Shown here in pieces: positions 44,301 through 58,300 of a stretch of 64,000 nucleotides of DNA. The position numbers were made by a program, and so were the translations under genes. The notes under the pieces were generated by a model. The model was not told where the DNA came from, searched no databases, and saw only the letters and a list, made by a program, of their open reading frames with translations. The DNA is from Motacilla alba alba (lineage: Eukaryota; Chordata; Aves; Passeriformes; Motacillidae), in contig NC_052018.1 of assembly GCF_015832195.1 (NCBI RefSeq), positions 29,478,115 through 29,542,114 of the forward strand. The letters are read 5' to 3'. How positions within the stretch are numbered: position 1 is the first letter of the stretch; the number at the start of each line of letters is the position of its first letter.

Positions 44301-47199
44301 TCCATAAAGGACCAGTGGTTCATGCTCCCAGCCCTACACAGCTCTTCCACACACAGCTGGAGAGGAGAGGAGCAGCAGGGAAGACATTACTTCTTATTTG
44401 TTGCCTATCTCTCTCCTGTCTCCTGGAGACAGATACTTCTCTCCCACCTGGTCTTCTCTAAATTGTGCCTTTGGTCTTTTCATGTGACTTCAGCCTCTTA
44501 CGGCCACGTTCTCTGTTCAGTTTACAATAACAAAAATCCGCTTTACACATTTCAACCTTCTTTACCCTTACCTAGAGTGTAAGGGTCACTGCTCTCCCTG
44601 GAGTTTACCAGACCCCAGGATAAGCACACAGCACACTCCTAACGTTAGGGAGTTTGTTGTAACATTGTGTTTGGCTCTCTCAGCTCGAGATCAACTGTGT
44701 GGCTGTAAATGATGGCATTTCTGAAAGATCTGCTCTTCATTTATCATGCTAAGAGTTAAGGTAACTTGGACCTGGGACTGATCTCATTGACATCAGGGGC
44801 AAAACTTGCACTGACTTAAGCGCCTTTTAATTAAACCAGCAACAAATAATTAAACCAGCTTCCTCAAGTGTAGGGGTAATTGAATTGACAGCAAAACTAT
44901 AATCCTTGTCAGGTTCCAACACATCATTGGAATTTAACAAATAATCTATTATCCGATAAATTCTTACCTTCATCATAAAAATGTACTTTTCTGTCCAGAA
45001 TTTAATGAATTTTGGCATGGGAAGAAAAACAGCTTTTCTTTCCAAGCTGTCAGATGCTGTTTTGCATAAAGACCAAACAGCTTCTCTCTAGTAGAGATCA
45101 CTCAAAGAAACCTGGGAATTCTTGGGGCCAGATTCTCATCTCCTCAGCACAATCCTCTTTACAAGTGAACCTCACTGTAATGGCACTGCAGCCAATTTGT
45201 GAACACCTAGGCTGTCCAATGTAGTCTACAAAATTCAACAAATCCGTCAGGAGTGTTCATGGAGCACAAATAGAGATGGTCTCTGTATGAAGCCAGACTA
45301 ACTTCCACCTTAGCTCAATGTCCCCTTGCCATAATAATTCTTTCTGTGGATGAGGCTTGCAGTTCCCATTACTTTTGGATGAAAGTCTATATTGTGGCAT
45401 CATTCCTATTTTTACTTCTTTCTAGGTCAGAAGATTTGTATGTTGTCACCAGGGGTGTCAGACAGCAATTTTCCCCAAATGTTACAGTCAGTGTTTCAGA
45501 TTATCCTAAATACAGGAGAATTTATTTTCTAATGAAACAGCAGAGAAAGAGAAAAGTTAAGCAGATTTCAAGTGTAACTATGCTAATATTGCCATGAACA
45601 CTGTTGTGTTTCAGCAGAGATTATGACATTGACCTCGCTTAACATACATCTGTGTCCGTCTACTGATCACACCCATTCTCAAAAACTATAATAAAATCAG
45701 AAATGGGCTCTGTTGTTATTTAGTAATTTGTTGATCATAAAATGTAGTGAAAATTTTCTCATTTATAATAGCAAATGCTATTACCAAGATCTAGATCCAA
45801 ACTTCATATAACTAAAAACAAAACAAAATTAAAAACCCCCCCAAATTTTGAAGTATTTTCAGCTAGATTCTTGATAATATTCTTCTATATTTTTCTCTCT
45901 TTTAATACCCCTAAATATTTTAAGATTCTTTTCTAGCCAAAATTATATTAATTGAACTTTTTGTAATTGTTGATATGATGGTACTTGGTTCTGTTGATAC
46001 TTATCTCCAAACACTGCAGCAAGCATAATTTCTTTCATTGTCTTCAAATACCCTTTGAAAGAAATCATGACACCAGTAAGAAAATATCTGAAATGGGATC
46101 AGTTTTCCCTCTCTTACACCAGCACATAAACATCACAACATCGGCTCATAGGTAAAAATACTCAGAAAAATAAAATTAGTGTATGGTTACTTGAGACAGA
46201 AACCAGGCTTTCTCCCCATGTCTCTGCCTGCCTTCCCTGGCCAGACTCAACATCCTGCCTCCTATCCTCAGCCCAGTCGAGCTCCAGCTGCCTGGACCCA
46301 AGGATGGGGCAGGTTCCCATCAGGATCCATCAGGATCTTTCAGGATGAGAGACCCTGACAGGGTGGGAAAGAAAAGAAATATGCATATATGGCTACTTGT
46401 TTACACAAAATAGCAAATTCTATGACAGAAATTCTGATTTTTGTGGCATGAGGGGGAAAAAAAAGCTATTTCACACTGTTGATGACCATGAGGATTCTGT
46501 AAGATTTTTTCTAAAATGGCAAAGTCCTCAGATTTTCCCAAAGTAATTTCAGGATTTTCACAGATCAGGGCATCACTGTATAGTTTCATGCTTATTTAAG
46601 GACTACCTGAACAGCTCTGGGATGAGGACAGTAGGGTGCTCTGTTCTTTTTGAAATGAAATCTGTGATTCAATAAAGTGTGGTGTTAAGACCACAAAAAA
46701 CTGGCACACACAGACTTCTATGTAGAATTGATGACATTTAGAATATTTATTTTCATCTTCAAGACATGTTCGGTATCAAAAAAAACTGTTCCAAATTTTT
46801 AAAATGGTTCTTTTCTCTCTTACAAAAACTATAGGGGACATAAATATATAACAATAACACAATAATTAAATACTTGAAATATAATATTAGAAGCTTGTAA
46901 GTATTTAAATCCATATAATTAAGGTCTGCAATTTCATTGCACTGATTTTGCACTTCCAATTACACCTGGTTATTGACCTCAGCAGAGCTACTGAGTTGCA
47001 AAAAGTCTTCTGGACAGGAATTCATTGAGAAAAAACTAAGAACCACAAAATTTTTTTAACATTATTCCTTTTGTTTTCTCCCAGTGAACCCAACATAATT
47101 CCACAATGGGAACAGTGTGCTGCCAAAAATGAAAACCACAAAGAAGAAATCAAAGGGCAAATTTCATGATAATTTCCAAAGCAGAGGGAAGCTTATTAG
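41301..47199. other. Upstream flank and intergenic sequence
   Basis: No coding exon is supported on either strand. The first 200 bases may contain distal COL9A1 promoter elements, including the TATAAAT at 41,443-41,449. A GC-richer patch at 46,200-46,350 has a small repeat of CAGGATC-type units. The rest is AT-rich unique sequence. Confidence 0.65.
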
Positions 47200-48000
47200 T
47201 GAAGTCCCACAGAGACTTGTAGAAAAGCCTGTGCTGTTCAAAATATTCATAAATGTGATCTGGAAGGCAGGTGTATAATGGGGAGGTAACATCTCTAGCG
47301 GATAAAGGAAGTTACCTGAGCAATAAAAATGAACATTTGAAATTTACCCAAGCAATAACAATTGAGCTGGCAGTGTGCCCTTGTGTCCAGGCTGGCCAAG
47401 TATCCTGGGGTGCATCAGGAAGAGTGTGGCCAACAGGTCCAGGGAGGTGATTGTCCCCCTCTGTTCTGCCCTAGTGAGGCCACAGCTGGAGTATTGTGCT
47501 CAATTCTGGTCTCCACTGTTCAAGAAAAACAAGGAGCTGCTGGAAAAGATCCACTGGAGGACCCTAAAGGCAATAGGGAGTCTGGAGCATCTCTCTTATG
47601 AGAAGACAGCAGGAGCTGGACCTGCTTAGTCTAGAAAAGAGAAGGGTGAGAGGGGACTTCATTGATACATTTATACAGCTCAAATGCGGGTGCCAAGAAG
47701 TTGGTGCCAGACTCTTTTCAATGGTTCCCAATTACAGGAGGAGAAACAGTGGCCATAAACCAAAAAAAAACCACAAGAAAATCTGCCTCAGCATGAGATG
47801 AGGAAGAACTTTACATTGAGGGTGGCACAGCACTGAACAGGCTGTCCAGGGAGGTTGTGGAGCCTCCCTCTCTGGAGATATTCGAAACCACCACCTGGAG
47901 GTGTTCCTGTGTCACCTGCTCTAGACAACCCTGCCTTGGCAGGCAGATGATCTTCAGAGATCCCTTCCAACGCTAAGTGGTTCTGCGGTTCTGTGATCAG
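47200..48000 (+). mobile_element. CR1 LINE copy (part of ORF2 end plus 3' UTR)
   Basis: This is the longest CR1 copy in the window. It starts near a decayed end of the reverse-transcriptase ORF (GTGCTGTTCAAAATATTCAT). It continues through GGGGTGCATCAGGAAGAGTG, GGAGGTGATTGTCCCCCTCT and GAGTATTGTGCTCAATTCTG. It ends with CTTCCAACGCTAAGTGGTTCTG. Internal deletion separates the first block from the rest. Stops and frameshifts make it non-functional. Confidence 0.93.
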
Positions 48001-49044
48001 TGTAAGATGGTGGTACAAATTGTTGGAAGTTCTCAAAATACCAGGTGAAGCTTTTCACAAAATAGCAGGTGAAATTCCATATAAATAAAGAAGAAATAAT
48101 AGTGAACAAGTAGTCCTAAATTTATGGTGGTTTCTACTGTTGTAGAAAGTTATGTGTCACCTGTGATGGGCAGAGCTATGAAAACATACCTTAGTGCTCA
48201 GCTGTGGGCAAAAAGCAGACTGTATATCAGGAGAAATTAGGAAAACAGTAGTGAACAAAGCAGAAACAATCAAACTGCTGTGGTATAAACCATGGTCAGC
48301 AGGGACAATCAAAGATTTGAACTGGTTTTGGTAGGGAAAAAATTTAATGGATGAGGATTCTTCAAGCCTGAAAAAATGAGATCTAATGAAGTCTAAACAC
48401 TATGGGAAAGTGAGTGAAGGACTGTTGTCACTCTCTTGCAGGACAGGGACTAAGTTTGCCAAGGAGATGGAAGCCAGAAATTTCAAAATCAGCAACAAAC
48501 AGCACTTCCCCATACCACTCATAGGCAAGGGGTGGATTCTTTTCTGCCACTTTTCGTATTCACCATTGAAAATGCTAAAATTTTTATAGGATCAAAAAGA
48601 GATACTGGCTGGGAAAACACATGGGAGAAGTGTTCCTATGTACTTGTGCTACATTTACCTGCTTCTCTAGGCATCCACTATTACCTTAACCAGAGAAATT
48701 ATACTGGACCAGATGGACCTTTCATCTGACATGATACAGCTGTTCTTCTCTTTTAATAGTTAAACTATTTGGAATATTGAAAATTCAAAATGGAAAGACT
48801 CTCCTTGTAATGCTACAACACATTTCAGAGGACTTAGACATAGTAGTACTCTTAAAAAAAAAAGCCAAGCAGGGTCTGAGAAGGAAGGGAATATTTTACT
48901 TATGTTACTTATGTTTCCTAATATTTCCAGAGTGCAAGATACTGGGATGGAAGTTTTGTCCTTGTATCCAGAGAGGATTCTCAAAGATCATCTCACAGAC
49001 TGGATGTTAGAAAAGAACCAAAAAATGTAGAAGCATAGAAGAAT

Positions 49045-49230
49045 TTAGTCCAGGAATGATCCAGGGATACCACTTGGGCCAGCCTCCTCTCAATGCAGAA
49101 TCATATTTCAGAACCGGAGCAGGTTGCTCGGGACCTTAACAGGCTGGGATTGGATTGTCTCCAAGGGCCTCTGCCCTTGGAGAGCTCCAGAACTTCTCAG
49201 GGTGACTGCAGTGTTTGTTCAAGCAGAATT
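49045..49230 (-). mobile_element. Diverged CR1 fragment (probable)
   Basis: On the plus strand GAGCAGGTTGCTCGGGACC, then GATTGTCTCCAAGGGC and AACTTCTCAGGGTGACTG follow the antisense order of the CR1 3' UTR. It is much more decayed than the other copies and has lost the terminal octamers. Confidence 0.5.
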
Positions 49231-50311
49231 TCCACTTCTACATCTTAAGAGCACCTTGGAACCTGTGTCTGTTAGCACTCAGTTTCTGGGCCTCATTCCT
49301 CCCTCTCTTGCCCTTGAGAATAAATGTGAGAAGGACTTTCACAACCACAAACAAGTGATTTGGTAGGTTTTTTTTCATCTGGTTTGTGTTATTGTAAGAA
49401 GCTATTTCTGCTGCCAGAGTGTGAGGAGTCAAGTGCTCAGTGTAAGAGCAATGTTTAAGAGACATGCAAGACAACATGAATTCAGAAAAAAAAAACAACC
49501 ATTTTACAGTGATGTCTGGAAGATATTTCTTCTGGAAAATTGCATGAGAAACTTTTCTTAAGAAACACAACAAAAAAGACAGGGGCTGAGAAGAAAAGTG
49601 TTTACCATCTTTTCATCTTGATTTGTGTTTTAATGGTTGACTTTAAAAAAGATCAGCAAATCTTTTACTGCAACTCACTGAAGGAGAAAGGTGGCATGCC
49701 TATAACTAAATCCATGTTGATTATGTAGTGGTATAAACTTCTCTGTCTCCCATGTTACTGATGCAATTCTCTGAACTGCATCTCATATTTGATTAGATAT
49801 TTTGTATTATCATGTGTAAATTAGTCAATCTCTCCTGCAAATGTCTCAGGACTTGTTTTGGTGCTTTCTCCTTTATTTTTGTTATGTCCTATAGCTGGAT
49901 TGCCCTGTTTTTCATACCTTTTTTTAATTCTGATTTTTCTTGCCATCAGTGGGCTCCATGTACAATAAACTTTAATAATTCTTATTATCCAAAGGTGATA
50001 TACTTTCTGGGTGTATTTTGGTTAAATTTCTGTGTGTAAAGTTGAAGTAAGTATTTTTAACAGTAAAACTTCGTGTTAAGTATCTCAAGATTTTTTATCT
50101 TTACTTACAGTTGAGATGGTACTTTGTTCTTATGCCTTCCTAAACTAAGTATCAATCTAAAAAAAGTCCTCCAGCAAAGGTATTAGGAAGATGAGCATTC
50201 AAATTTAGCTGCTATTATGGCTTACAAATCAAGAATCAGATGTCTCCCCACAAAAAACATGTAGGAATGTCTCTTGTGTACAGGATTCTCATCTCCATCC
50301 ACAGGAACCAT

Positions 50312-50313
<2 letters not shown>

Positions 50314-50366
<53 letters not shown>
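50314..50366. repeat. 53-nt uninterrupted A run
   Basis: The run is directly preceded by GGAACCATGC and followed by GGAATAAAAATAACC. GGAAT also occurs at 50,264-50,268 upstream. This could be the tail of a short retrocopied RNA or an expanded homopolymer. Its exact length in an assembly is unreliable. Confidence 0.85.
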
Positions 50367-50368
<2 letters not shown>

Positions 50369-51692
50369 AATAAAAATAACCTCACTACAATGTTCTGAAA
50401 TGTCAAACACATTTCTTCACAAAACTTGAGATCTTGCCTGGGTTATGCAGACTGTATTGCATGCTGCAGTCACTCCAGAAAGCAGCCACTTGCTGCAAAG
50501 ATTTACAGCACACTTTAAATAGTTGAAAGGGAAGATGTATGTTCAATGGGGGAGGCAGTGGTCCAGAGGATTAGCTATGGGAGAGGACTTCTGCCTCTTC
50601 TAGGTCAGCACTCAGCCTTACTCAGAAGCAAATAAAAGTTGTTAGTATCGCCTGTCAGCTAGCCCATGAGAAATGAATTAATGATCCCTGGCCAATCCCT
50701 CACAGACAAAAACCCAACAGCAAAATCACTCTCCCTTCTGGAAGCTTTGTAAGAAAATCAAGAACTAATTGGGCATGGGAAATGAACTACCTTGTCTCTT
50801 CCAACCAAGGTCTTTCCAGGCTAAGAATAAAACCAGGTGGTGGGAAAGGGTGAGCAAGTAGCTGCTTGCCTGAAATTAACAGTTTTGAGGATAATCAGAT
50901 GAATTTATGGGTGAGCAGTATCTCTCAAGCCCTTGTGAATCCACCTGGAAAACAAAGGTACATGTGAGCAGCACTCTGTTTGGTACTATACCCTATTTGA
51001 GACAGAGGGTTATGTTTAAATTGTTAAGACTATTTAAATTTGTGTTAGCAATTTAAAGGATCATTTTCAGTCTAAGTTCTTTACAGGGGTTTCTGCAGGT
51101 CCTCCAGTCCATCCCCAGCCCAGAGGAGGGCTAATCTCAGGTGTTGAAAACCTGACAAGTTTTGTTACCTCCAATTTAATTACTGTTCCACCATTCAATT
51201 ACTGTCTCACATGAATACTTCATAAATATGCTTACTTTCAGCATTCCAGCTGAACTACTTAGCAGTCCTGGAGCACAGAAGTACCAGCAAAACTGCTCGA
51301 CACAGTCAGCATATAAATATGGGAGAGAATCTTTTCCCCATTCACTGTCAGTCAAGCTGTCTCTTGTAGCTCTAGGACATTTCTCAGAGTATAGCAGATG
51401 CTTTGATGTAATTGACAATAATACTTCAGGGCACTGAACACAATTTTCAAGGTAATGCAGCTCAAATTTGACACACAGTGTCCTCTGGTTCTGTGAAATT
51501 TCAATAGTTTTTTCAGGAAATTTCCTATTTTCAAGTTATCTGTGTCTTTAAGCCTCCTCCATAATCTCATTTAATGCCGCCTGTGGAAAACTTTTTTTAG
51601 GATGAGTTCAGGTCTATATTGGAGAAGCCTTTCCTGGCATAATAATGACAGAGTGTGGGATTTCTTGTGACATTTTTAACTAGAAAGTTTTA

Positions 51693-51730
51693 GTGTATAT
51701 ATAGATATATATATCTCTATATATATACAC
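51693..51730. repeat. AT-rich inverted repeat
   Basis: The 38 nt begin GTGTATATATAG and end CTATATATATACAC. The arms are reverse complements except for a short slip, so the stretch could extrude as a hairpin. Confidence 0.8.
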
Positions 51731-54700
51731 AATTATAACAGATAAATGGGCTTTCGTTAGAACTGGCATAAGTGAGTCCAAGAAAAGCAGAGCTTCTTTG
51801 CAAGGAAATTATCTAAACTGAGAATTTTTTTTCCAGTGTGAAGAGGGCACAAATAACCTGCCTGCAGCCACCCAATTTGTGAACTGACTTATCTGTCCAA
51901 CAGATGGAGTTTTACAATCACCAATGCTCAGATTCTCACACTATGCTGTTCATTCATTATAAGTTAAATTAGTTCTAGCCACATATTAGTGCTACTTGAT
52001 GTTGATAATTCCATATGGATATATTCAGAGATGAATTAATTATTGGCCTTTTTCATCGTTATTAGTATTTAGATTGTTAAGACACAAAGCCAGTTTCTAT
52101 CTTTAGTTATACTACTGAAGTATTCAAGAAATGTGATTTTTTAAATTTTTGCTTCCAAGTACTCTGATATTACCTACACCTTCCTTAAAGACCGTTTTGC
52201 TGCAAAAATATCAGAACAATCAATCTTGTCAAATACTAGTAAGCTTTACATTCTTGTGTTAACTATTATACATCTGATGTAGACAACCTCTCATTCTTTT
52301 CTGCACTCACTGCACATTTGGAAGGAATAATAAAAACATGTCAATGACTGCCCACCTTTTAATTACAAAAAGATATTTAGTTAACTTTGCCATTGTGATC
52401 CCATATTTTCTATAAGCTGACATCTCTTATTGGCTTAATACTGTGGATTTTGAAGAGTTTTCATTTGCTTTGCAGTAATAGCCTTATCACAAGTGAAAAA
52501 CTCTGAAAAACAAATGCAAGTGCAACAGCCAGGAGAGTGATTATGGACTGACCTGGGACAGCTGGATAAAGACTTGTGGACTGATGGCCATTCTCAGCCT
52601 TACCGATGGAACAAGATCCATTTCTTTGGGATTTAGCTCCAAATTCTCATGTTTAAGCCATCCTCCTTTATTGTTTCTTTGCCTTCTGCCCTGATGAATC
52701 TTGCATCACTCTCTGCATATGGTGTAGCCAGGAGCACACATGGAATGGCCTGACTTCAGTGACTCCCTACAGATGGAAGAAGAAATTGTAGCTTGATCCC
52801 ATATGTGTTGGACATTGGGGCGGGCTTGGGGGCTACTGCTTTCAAAATAGGTGTGGTGGTAACATCACCTGTAACCACGACTGTTGATTTAAAAAGGCTG
52901 GAACCTGATCATTCCTCCCAAGATGAGGTGTGAAGGCCTGATTGCCAGGGTGGACTCCATGTTCTGGATGCCAAAGGTAGGGAGGAAGCTTCTTCAGATC
53001 TTGAGTCAAATACTTGAACTCTAGATGAGGATTTTAAGCATATTCCTGTTGGCTCCCAACAGGCATTAAGGTATGTCTATTTCTCTTTATGCTCACTGAG
53101 TAATTCCACAACCTGGATCCTTTTTGAGGAGGAGAGCTATAAAATTAGAATTTTGAGTATGCATGTAGTTAAATCTCTTGTTTTCTGTATTCTTTTTTAA
53201 AAAAAACTTGCTGGGCATTTCAGTTGTTACATAATCTTAACATTTACCCTTGTAATTTCCTGGGAGAGTTATCTAATGCTACATTTTGTGCAAATGCTTC
53301 AAACTAATATGAAAAAAAGGGAAACACACTGAAATGGGCTTGATGGAACACATTAGTTGTGCAAGAGTCTCCAGACTTTCCCAAATCTCTCTGTTGAATT
53401 AATCCTAAAAAATTATTCAACCAGCTATCATAAACTGGTAAAAAAGCTAAATAAAATAATGAATTGACGAGCATCGCTCATTACTGGCCACATCTTTCTG
53501 TTTTGCAACCAGGGTTGAGACATAGCAGCTTCAGCAGGTTTTTTTCTTTGCTGGGGGTTTTTCTCTTAGGTATATTGAACTGGATGGAAGCCAAAGGTAG
53601 AAGTGTCTGTAAATTATCACATGTTCCAGAGCAGTAATAATCTCAGAGTGCCTCTGAGATTCAGAAATAGAAAGATATTACTTGGATAGAAATGTGTATC
53701 CCACAGCAAAGAGGCCAAGAAAATACTGTAAATGCTGCAGGTGTAAGAAAATGAGTGAGTGCATACCATGCTGTATGCACATTCAAATGCTATGGTCTGG
53801 CATGTGCTTAAAAGTGGTAAAAAAGAGATAGAGTTAGGTTTTCTTCGCTGAATTATAACTGCATTTATTGATACTTATAAAATCTCTCAAAAATAAATGT
53901 CAGGGATGCTGAATTCATCATTACTTACTCAGCAAAATAGTATGTTGATAACAGAGGGACGCCCAGCATTCTGAAATGCAGATCCATAATATTTTTCTTG
54001 CTGGGTAAATATGGAGTATTACACTGTGAATAAATACACACTCAGGACTAGTATGTATTTACGTACAACACAAGTTTTCTCCAGTAGTTCCTGAAAGTCA
54101 CTTTTCTACCACTGTGAAATATATTTGAGGCCTGAACAAAGTGGACAGCTGGCACATAGGGTTGGACCAGAGTTTATGTTCACAGTGCACAGTGTAAGCA
54201 CATCATGTAAATCCCCCAAGCACTGGCACATCTCCATCTTTTACCTATGTAACCATGCAAAAACATTGAACAGTTGTGCAAGATCAATGGATGTTGTTGC
54301 TTACCTCACTATCAGCCACCTTAAAGCAGATGTCCCAAAGAGCACACACCAAATTGCATGATTCAGCTGAGATTTCCATTTCTCTGGACATACTTTTGGA
54401 AATGAAGTGAAATGAAAGTGCTACGTGCTGAATGTTGGATCGTGACCTTGGGTTGCAGTTCTCAGCCCAGACCACTGGGTGCCAAATGCAGATGAAGGGA
54501 CTACAGCCTCCAAAGAGAGCAGTGACCTTCCTTTAGGGAATCTGCCCACCTCTGTGCCAGCAGCAATGAGGAATGTATTATCTTCTCTTATCCTTTAAAC
54601 ACTCAGAGCTAGAACAAATTTTACACTTATTATTTAAACTGCTTTGTAAAAACCATAGAAAATGCAACTCCTAGTCCAAAAGGTTAAGATTAAAATGGAA

Positions 54701-54949
54701 GAAAATATTGATGGTGATGAGTCTTTAGTGAGTTGCAACTTTAGATAGCTGATTTGTAGAGGGTAGTACTTGATACTGTTTAGGGAACAGGGCCTTGGAA
54801 GGAGTCTGCCTGGACTAGCAAGGACTTACAAGTCCCTGGAGGTCCCCCAGGACAGGCCTGGCACTGCTGTGGCATTACTGGGGAAGGGCCTGATGGCTCC
54901 AAGGGTCTGACATGGAGTCCTGAGCCAGGGCAGGGGTAAGGGAAGCCAG

Positions 54950-55340
54950 GCTGGGACAGTGTCAGAAGAGTAGTAACTCCCAGGTTGAGGGAAGTGATTC
55001 TTCCCCCCTTCTTCACTCTGGTGAGACCTCACCTGCAGTGCTGCATCTGCTCTGTGGCCCCAACATAAGAGGAATGTGGACCTGTGTGCAGGATGTGAAA
55101 AGTCCAGAGCAGGACCCTGAAGATGATCAGAGAGCTGGAACACTCACCTGTGAAGACAAATTGAGACAGCTGTGATTGTTGAGCCTGAAGAAGAGAAGGA
55201 TCCAGGGACACCTTAGAACTGCCATCCAGCAAGGGGATAGATGGGGCTTTGAGCAGCCTGGGCTAGTGGAAGGTATCCTTGCCCACGGCAGGGAGTTGGA
55301 ACTAGCTGATCTTTAAGGTCCCTTCCAAGCCAAACAATTA
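54950..55340 (+). mobile_element. CR1 LINE 3' fragment
   Basis: The plus strand reads GGTTGAGGGAAGTGATTCTT, CTGGTGAGACCTCACCTGC, GAGAGCTGGAACACTCACC, TTGTTGAGCCTGAAGAAGAG and CTTTAAGGTCCCTTCCAAGC. This is the CR1 order, but with the middle 3' UTR section (the GACAAGG block) missing. It ends at the GAT microsatellite. Confidence 0.9.
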
Positions 55341-55369
55341 GATGATGATGATGATGATGATGATGATGA
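55341..55369. repeat. (GAT)n microsatellite at the CR1 3' end
   Basis: Nearly ten perfect GAT units start where the CR1 terminal octamers (ATTCTATG-type) would be expected. Confidence 0.95.
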
Positions 55370-58300
55370 AGTATGGCTGCCACTAGAGGGTTCTGATTTT
55401 TAGGTGATACATCCAGAGTCACCAGATCTCCCTGAAAAAAAACTTAATGCCAAACCCCACAAAACAATTTTAACATGCAAAGGAAGATACTCTATCCACA
55501 GGGAATAGCTTGCCTGGGAGTGACATTGGCTGCCCCTATACCAACTGATTTAATGACTGATACAGTATGAGAGTATGCAGTCTTTTTGCTATTTAAGGCC
55601 CAGAAAATGAGGAGTTTTAACATGTAGTTATTGAACTTATTGAACATGTAATTCAATAATTGTCATGGGAAGTAACTCCAAAAAGGGCTGGTGTTCTGGA
55701 GGCAAAACACACAGCTTCAGGATGTGAGATGGATGGTGATGGGTGGAGTAATTTCTGGTATCAAAAAGATTAGGAGATTGAAACCACAAAATCACAAGAG
55801 TAGAGAGATCAGGAGATGGTAGATTTAAGAGCAACCTTTTTTTGCCTTTTCTGGAGAAAAACCCTAAACTTTTGTCAGAGCACGAATATGAGCGAAGTAA
55901 AAGAGCAGGAAAATTTAGATGATTCCTAGGATGTGACTCATGTTAGTGGACAGAGCCTTGGAAAAAGGGTATTTTCACTCTGTGTGAAACCTTGAGTCTA
56001 AGAAGTTTGTGTGCTACCCAGAGTGTGATGGAAACTACCCCTCTATACATTCCAAGGTCACTGTCCTAGAAGAGCATCTCCACTAATGTAACCATGCACT
56101 CATGTCCATAAGCTGCCTACAAAACTATGGGAACAAAAATCAAAGGAATGCTAAGAAATATTGAAAGAATAGCTGGGGGATGGAAGAGGAGACCCAGGTG
56201 AACAGCCTGAAAAGCATACGAGGACAGAAAATCAAGAAACAATAATCCACCCAGAATTTAAAAGTATGAAAGGAAGACAACACAAAGCACTTGAAGCCCA
56301 GCCAGGAAAATGGGTGTTCAGATTTGCACTGTTTCTGCTGCAGTTGTTCTGTGAAGAAATACCAGTGTTTGGCAAAACCAAGCATGTATACAACATTTAA
56401 CAGATTTATTCATTTCAAAGCATGCAACTAGACGTTTCACTACTGCTCTCTTTTATTCTCTTCCCCAGTTAGTCCCCATGATGTCCATAGAAATCAATGG
56501 AAGTATCTTGATTTTCAGAGATGTCAACAAGACTAGGATCTTGCCCAGGAACATTTCTTTCAAAATAGCTGATTGATATGAAAGCCCCCTGAATAACTAA
56601 TGGATTCTTTCATGTGCCTGCTTGGTCTGTGTGTGTTCTGCCTGCTGCTTGCACAGCAGATGCTGTAAGAGCTGCTGGAGGGAAGACAGAGAGAGCAGAC
56701 ATGTAGGTTAAACATAAGCAGTGATGCTAACAGGGTTTGGGCAGCACCTATTCAGTGAGCCCATTAGCTGTGAAAGGCACTCTGCTGTGAGACAAGCTTA
56801 TGTCTGACCAAATTTTTTTCTCACTGAACACAGAGAAATTTTAGAATTTTTTATGTTGTTCCCATGGAAACTTTCCCTATGTCACTCACATTTTTTCTTG
56901 CTGCAGGTCACATCCTATTTCATCTTCAGTTATCATTATTATTATTAATGTAGATGGCAGTTGCTTTATGACTGCCTTGCTGATTGCATACTCGTATGGT
57001 CACCCTTTACGATAAAGATATAATTGTCATAATTGCTAGGATTTAGCTGTCATTCACTTCCTGTATACAATGTGGCAAGGAAAAGATCCTCATGGGCTTT
57101 GTTCGCCAAAGCAAGCAGGCTGTTTCAAGTACAATGGTCCAAAATAGCATTGGATGTGGTTTGCATAGGATACTCTTATTCCAATGTCTGTAATGTTCTG
57201 ATCCCCTATACAACTTGTGCAAGGTCATTAATTGTACTCAGATGGGCCTATTATAGGGTAAAATACACAAGTCAATTTGCTGCTTAGTGTTGTAAAAACC
57301 CGTATTTGTGGGAAAAAAAAAAAAAAGGCCAGTTCTGCTTTTCTTCATTTTGGCTAGCAACATTCTAGCTGTAAACATTTTCAGAGAGATGCTCCCATTA
57401 TGTTCTCTTTTTTCCCCTTTATTCCTTCCAGAAGATTTTTGCCTGTTGGATGCCAGTTGCTGTAGCCCATGATAAGCAAATTTTGATTTTAAATGAGTAA
57501 AGAAACATATTATAATTATTTTTGTGTGTGTGTACATATGTATGCTTTCGAATAGATGCAGTTCCACAATTGCTTGACTAGAAAATAGTTTAGCAAAATA
57601 TCCCTCAGAGAGGAAAATTATATGATTCTGTTGATGAAAATCAGTTTAGATCTGACCAAGTTACAGGTTGCTGAAAATAACTTCTTTCTAAAAAAACAAT
57701 CCTTTTCATTAGAATAAGTACTTAAAATTGAAAAATGCTGCACGAGTGCACAGCTAAGAGAATCACCTATTTTCTCCAATAGCAGCTGTTTCTCTAACAA
57801 CTCACTGTAATACACAGCTTTTTGCTGCAGGCCTTCCCAGTTCTTCCTAATAAACAGCACCCTGTGCTTCTGTATACCAAATAGGTAATATGATAGGAAA
57901 AAAAATTATAGTTATATTCAAGATATAGAAACAGCATATCACTGTGTATCTGTGCAATCCTAATGGATCAGACTGAGATTTGGTCAGGACTGATGCCCTG
58001 TTTCCTCCAGTTTCTACAGAGGGATTTACTCTGGCTCCTTTGTAACTTTAAGAGGATGGAAAGCTCTACTTATTGACAATGCACTATTGTCAGTTGTCTG
58101 CTACAATTCCTTATCACCCACAAGAGAGCATGAGATACTGACAGGCAAGGAGTAAGGAGTTAGGCAGTAACTCCCACAAAGCTGCTTTTCCTGTGCTGAG
58201 CTGGAAAGGGGGGAATTAAATAGTAAATTATCTTCTTGTTCTTTCACTATCTTGCAGCAAGAGTAGTCCTGACACATCTCCTTTTTACATGTGCTTTTAA

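Larger units (their letters stand above)
48005..54949. other. Intergenic sequence with decayed repeats
   Basis: It contains a probable old CR1 piece (49,045-49,230), a 53-nt A run (50,314-50,366) and an AT palindrome (51,693-51,730). The 52,540-52,990 part is less AT-rich and may be an unrecognised repeat. No gene is supported. Confidence 0.65.

Noticed and set aside
47362..47801. Open frames within the 47.4-47.8 kb region as a small gene
   Set aside because: The whole stretch is a CR1 LINE copy with internal deletions and broken frames.
55213..55422. Minus-strand frame with a poly-His run
   Set aside because: The histidines come from the GAT (ATC/CAT on the other strand) microsatellite at a CR1 end.
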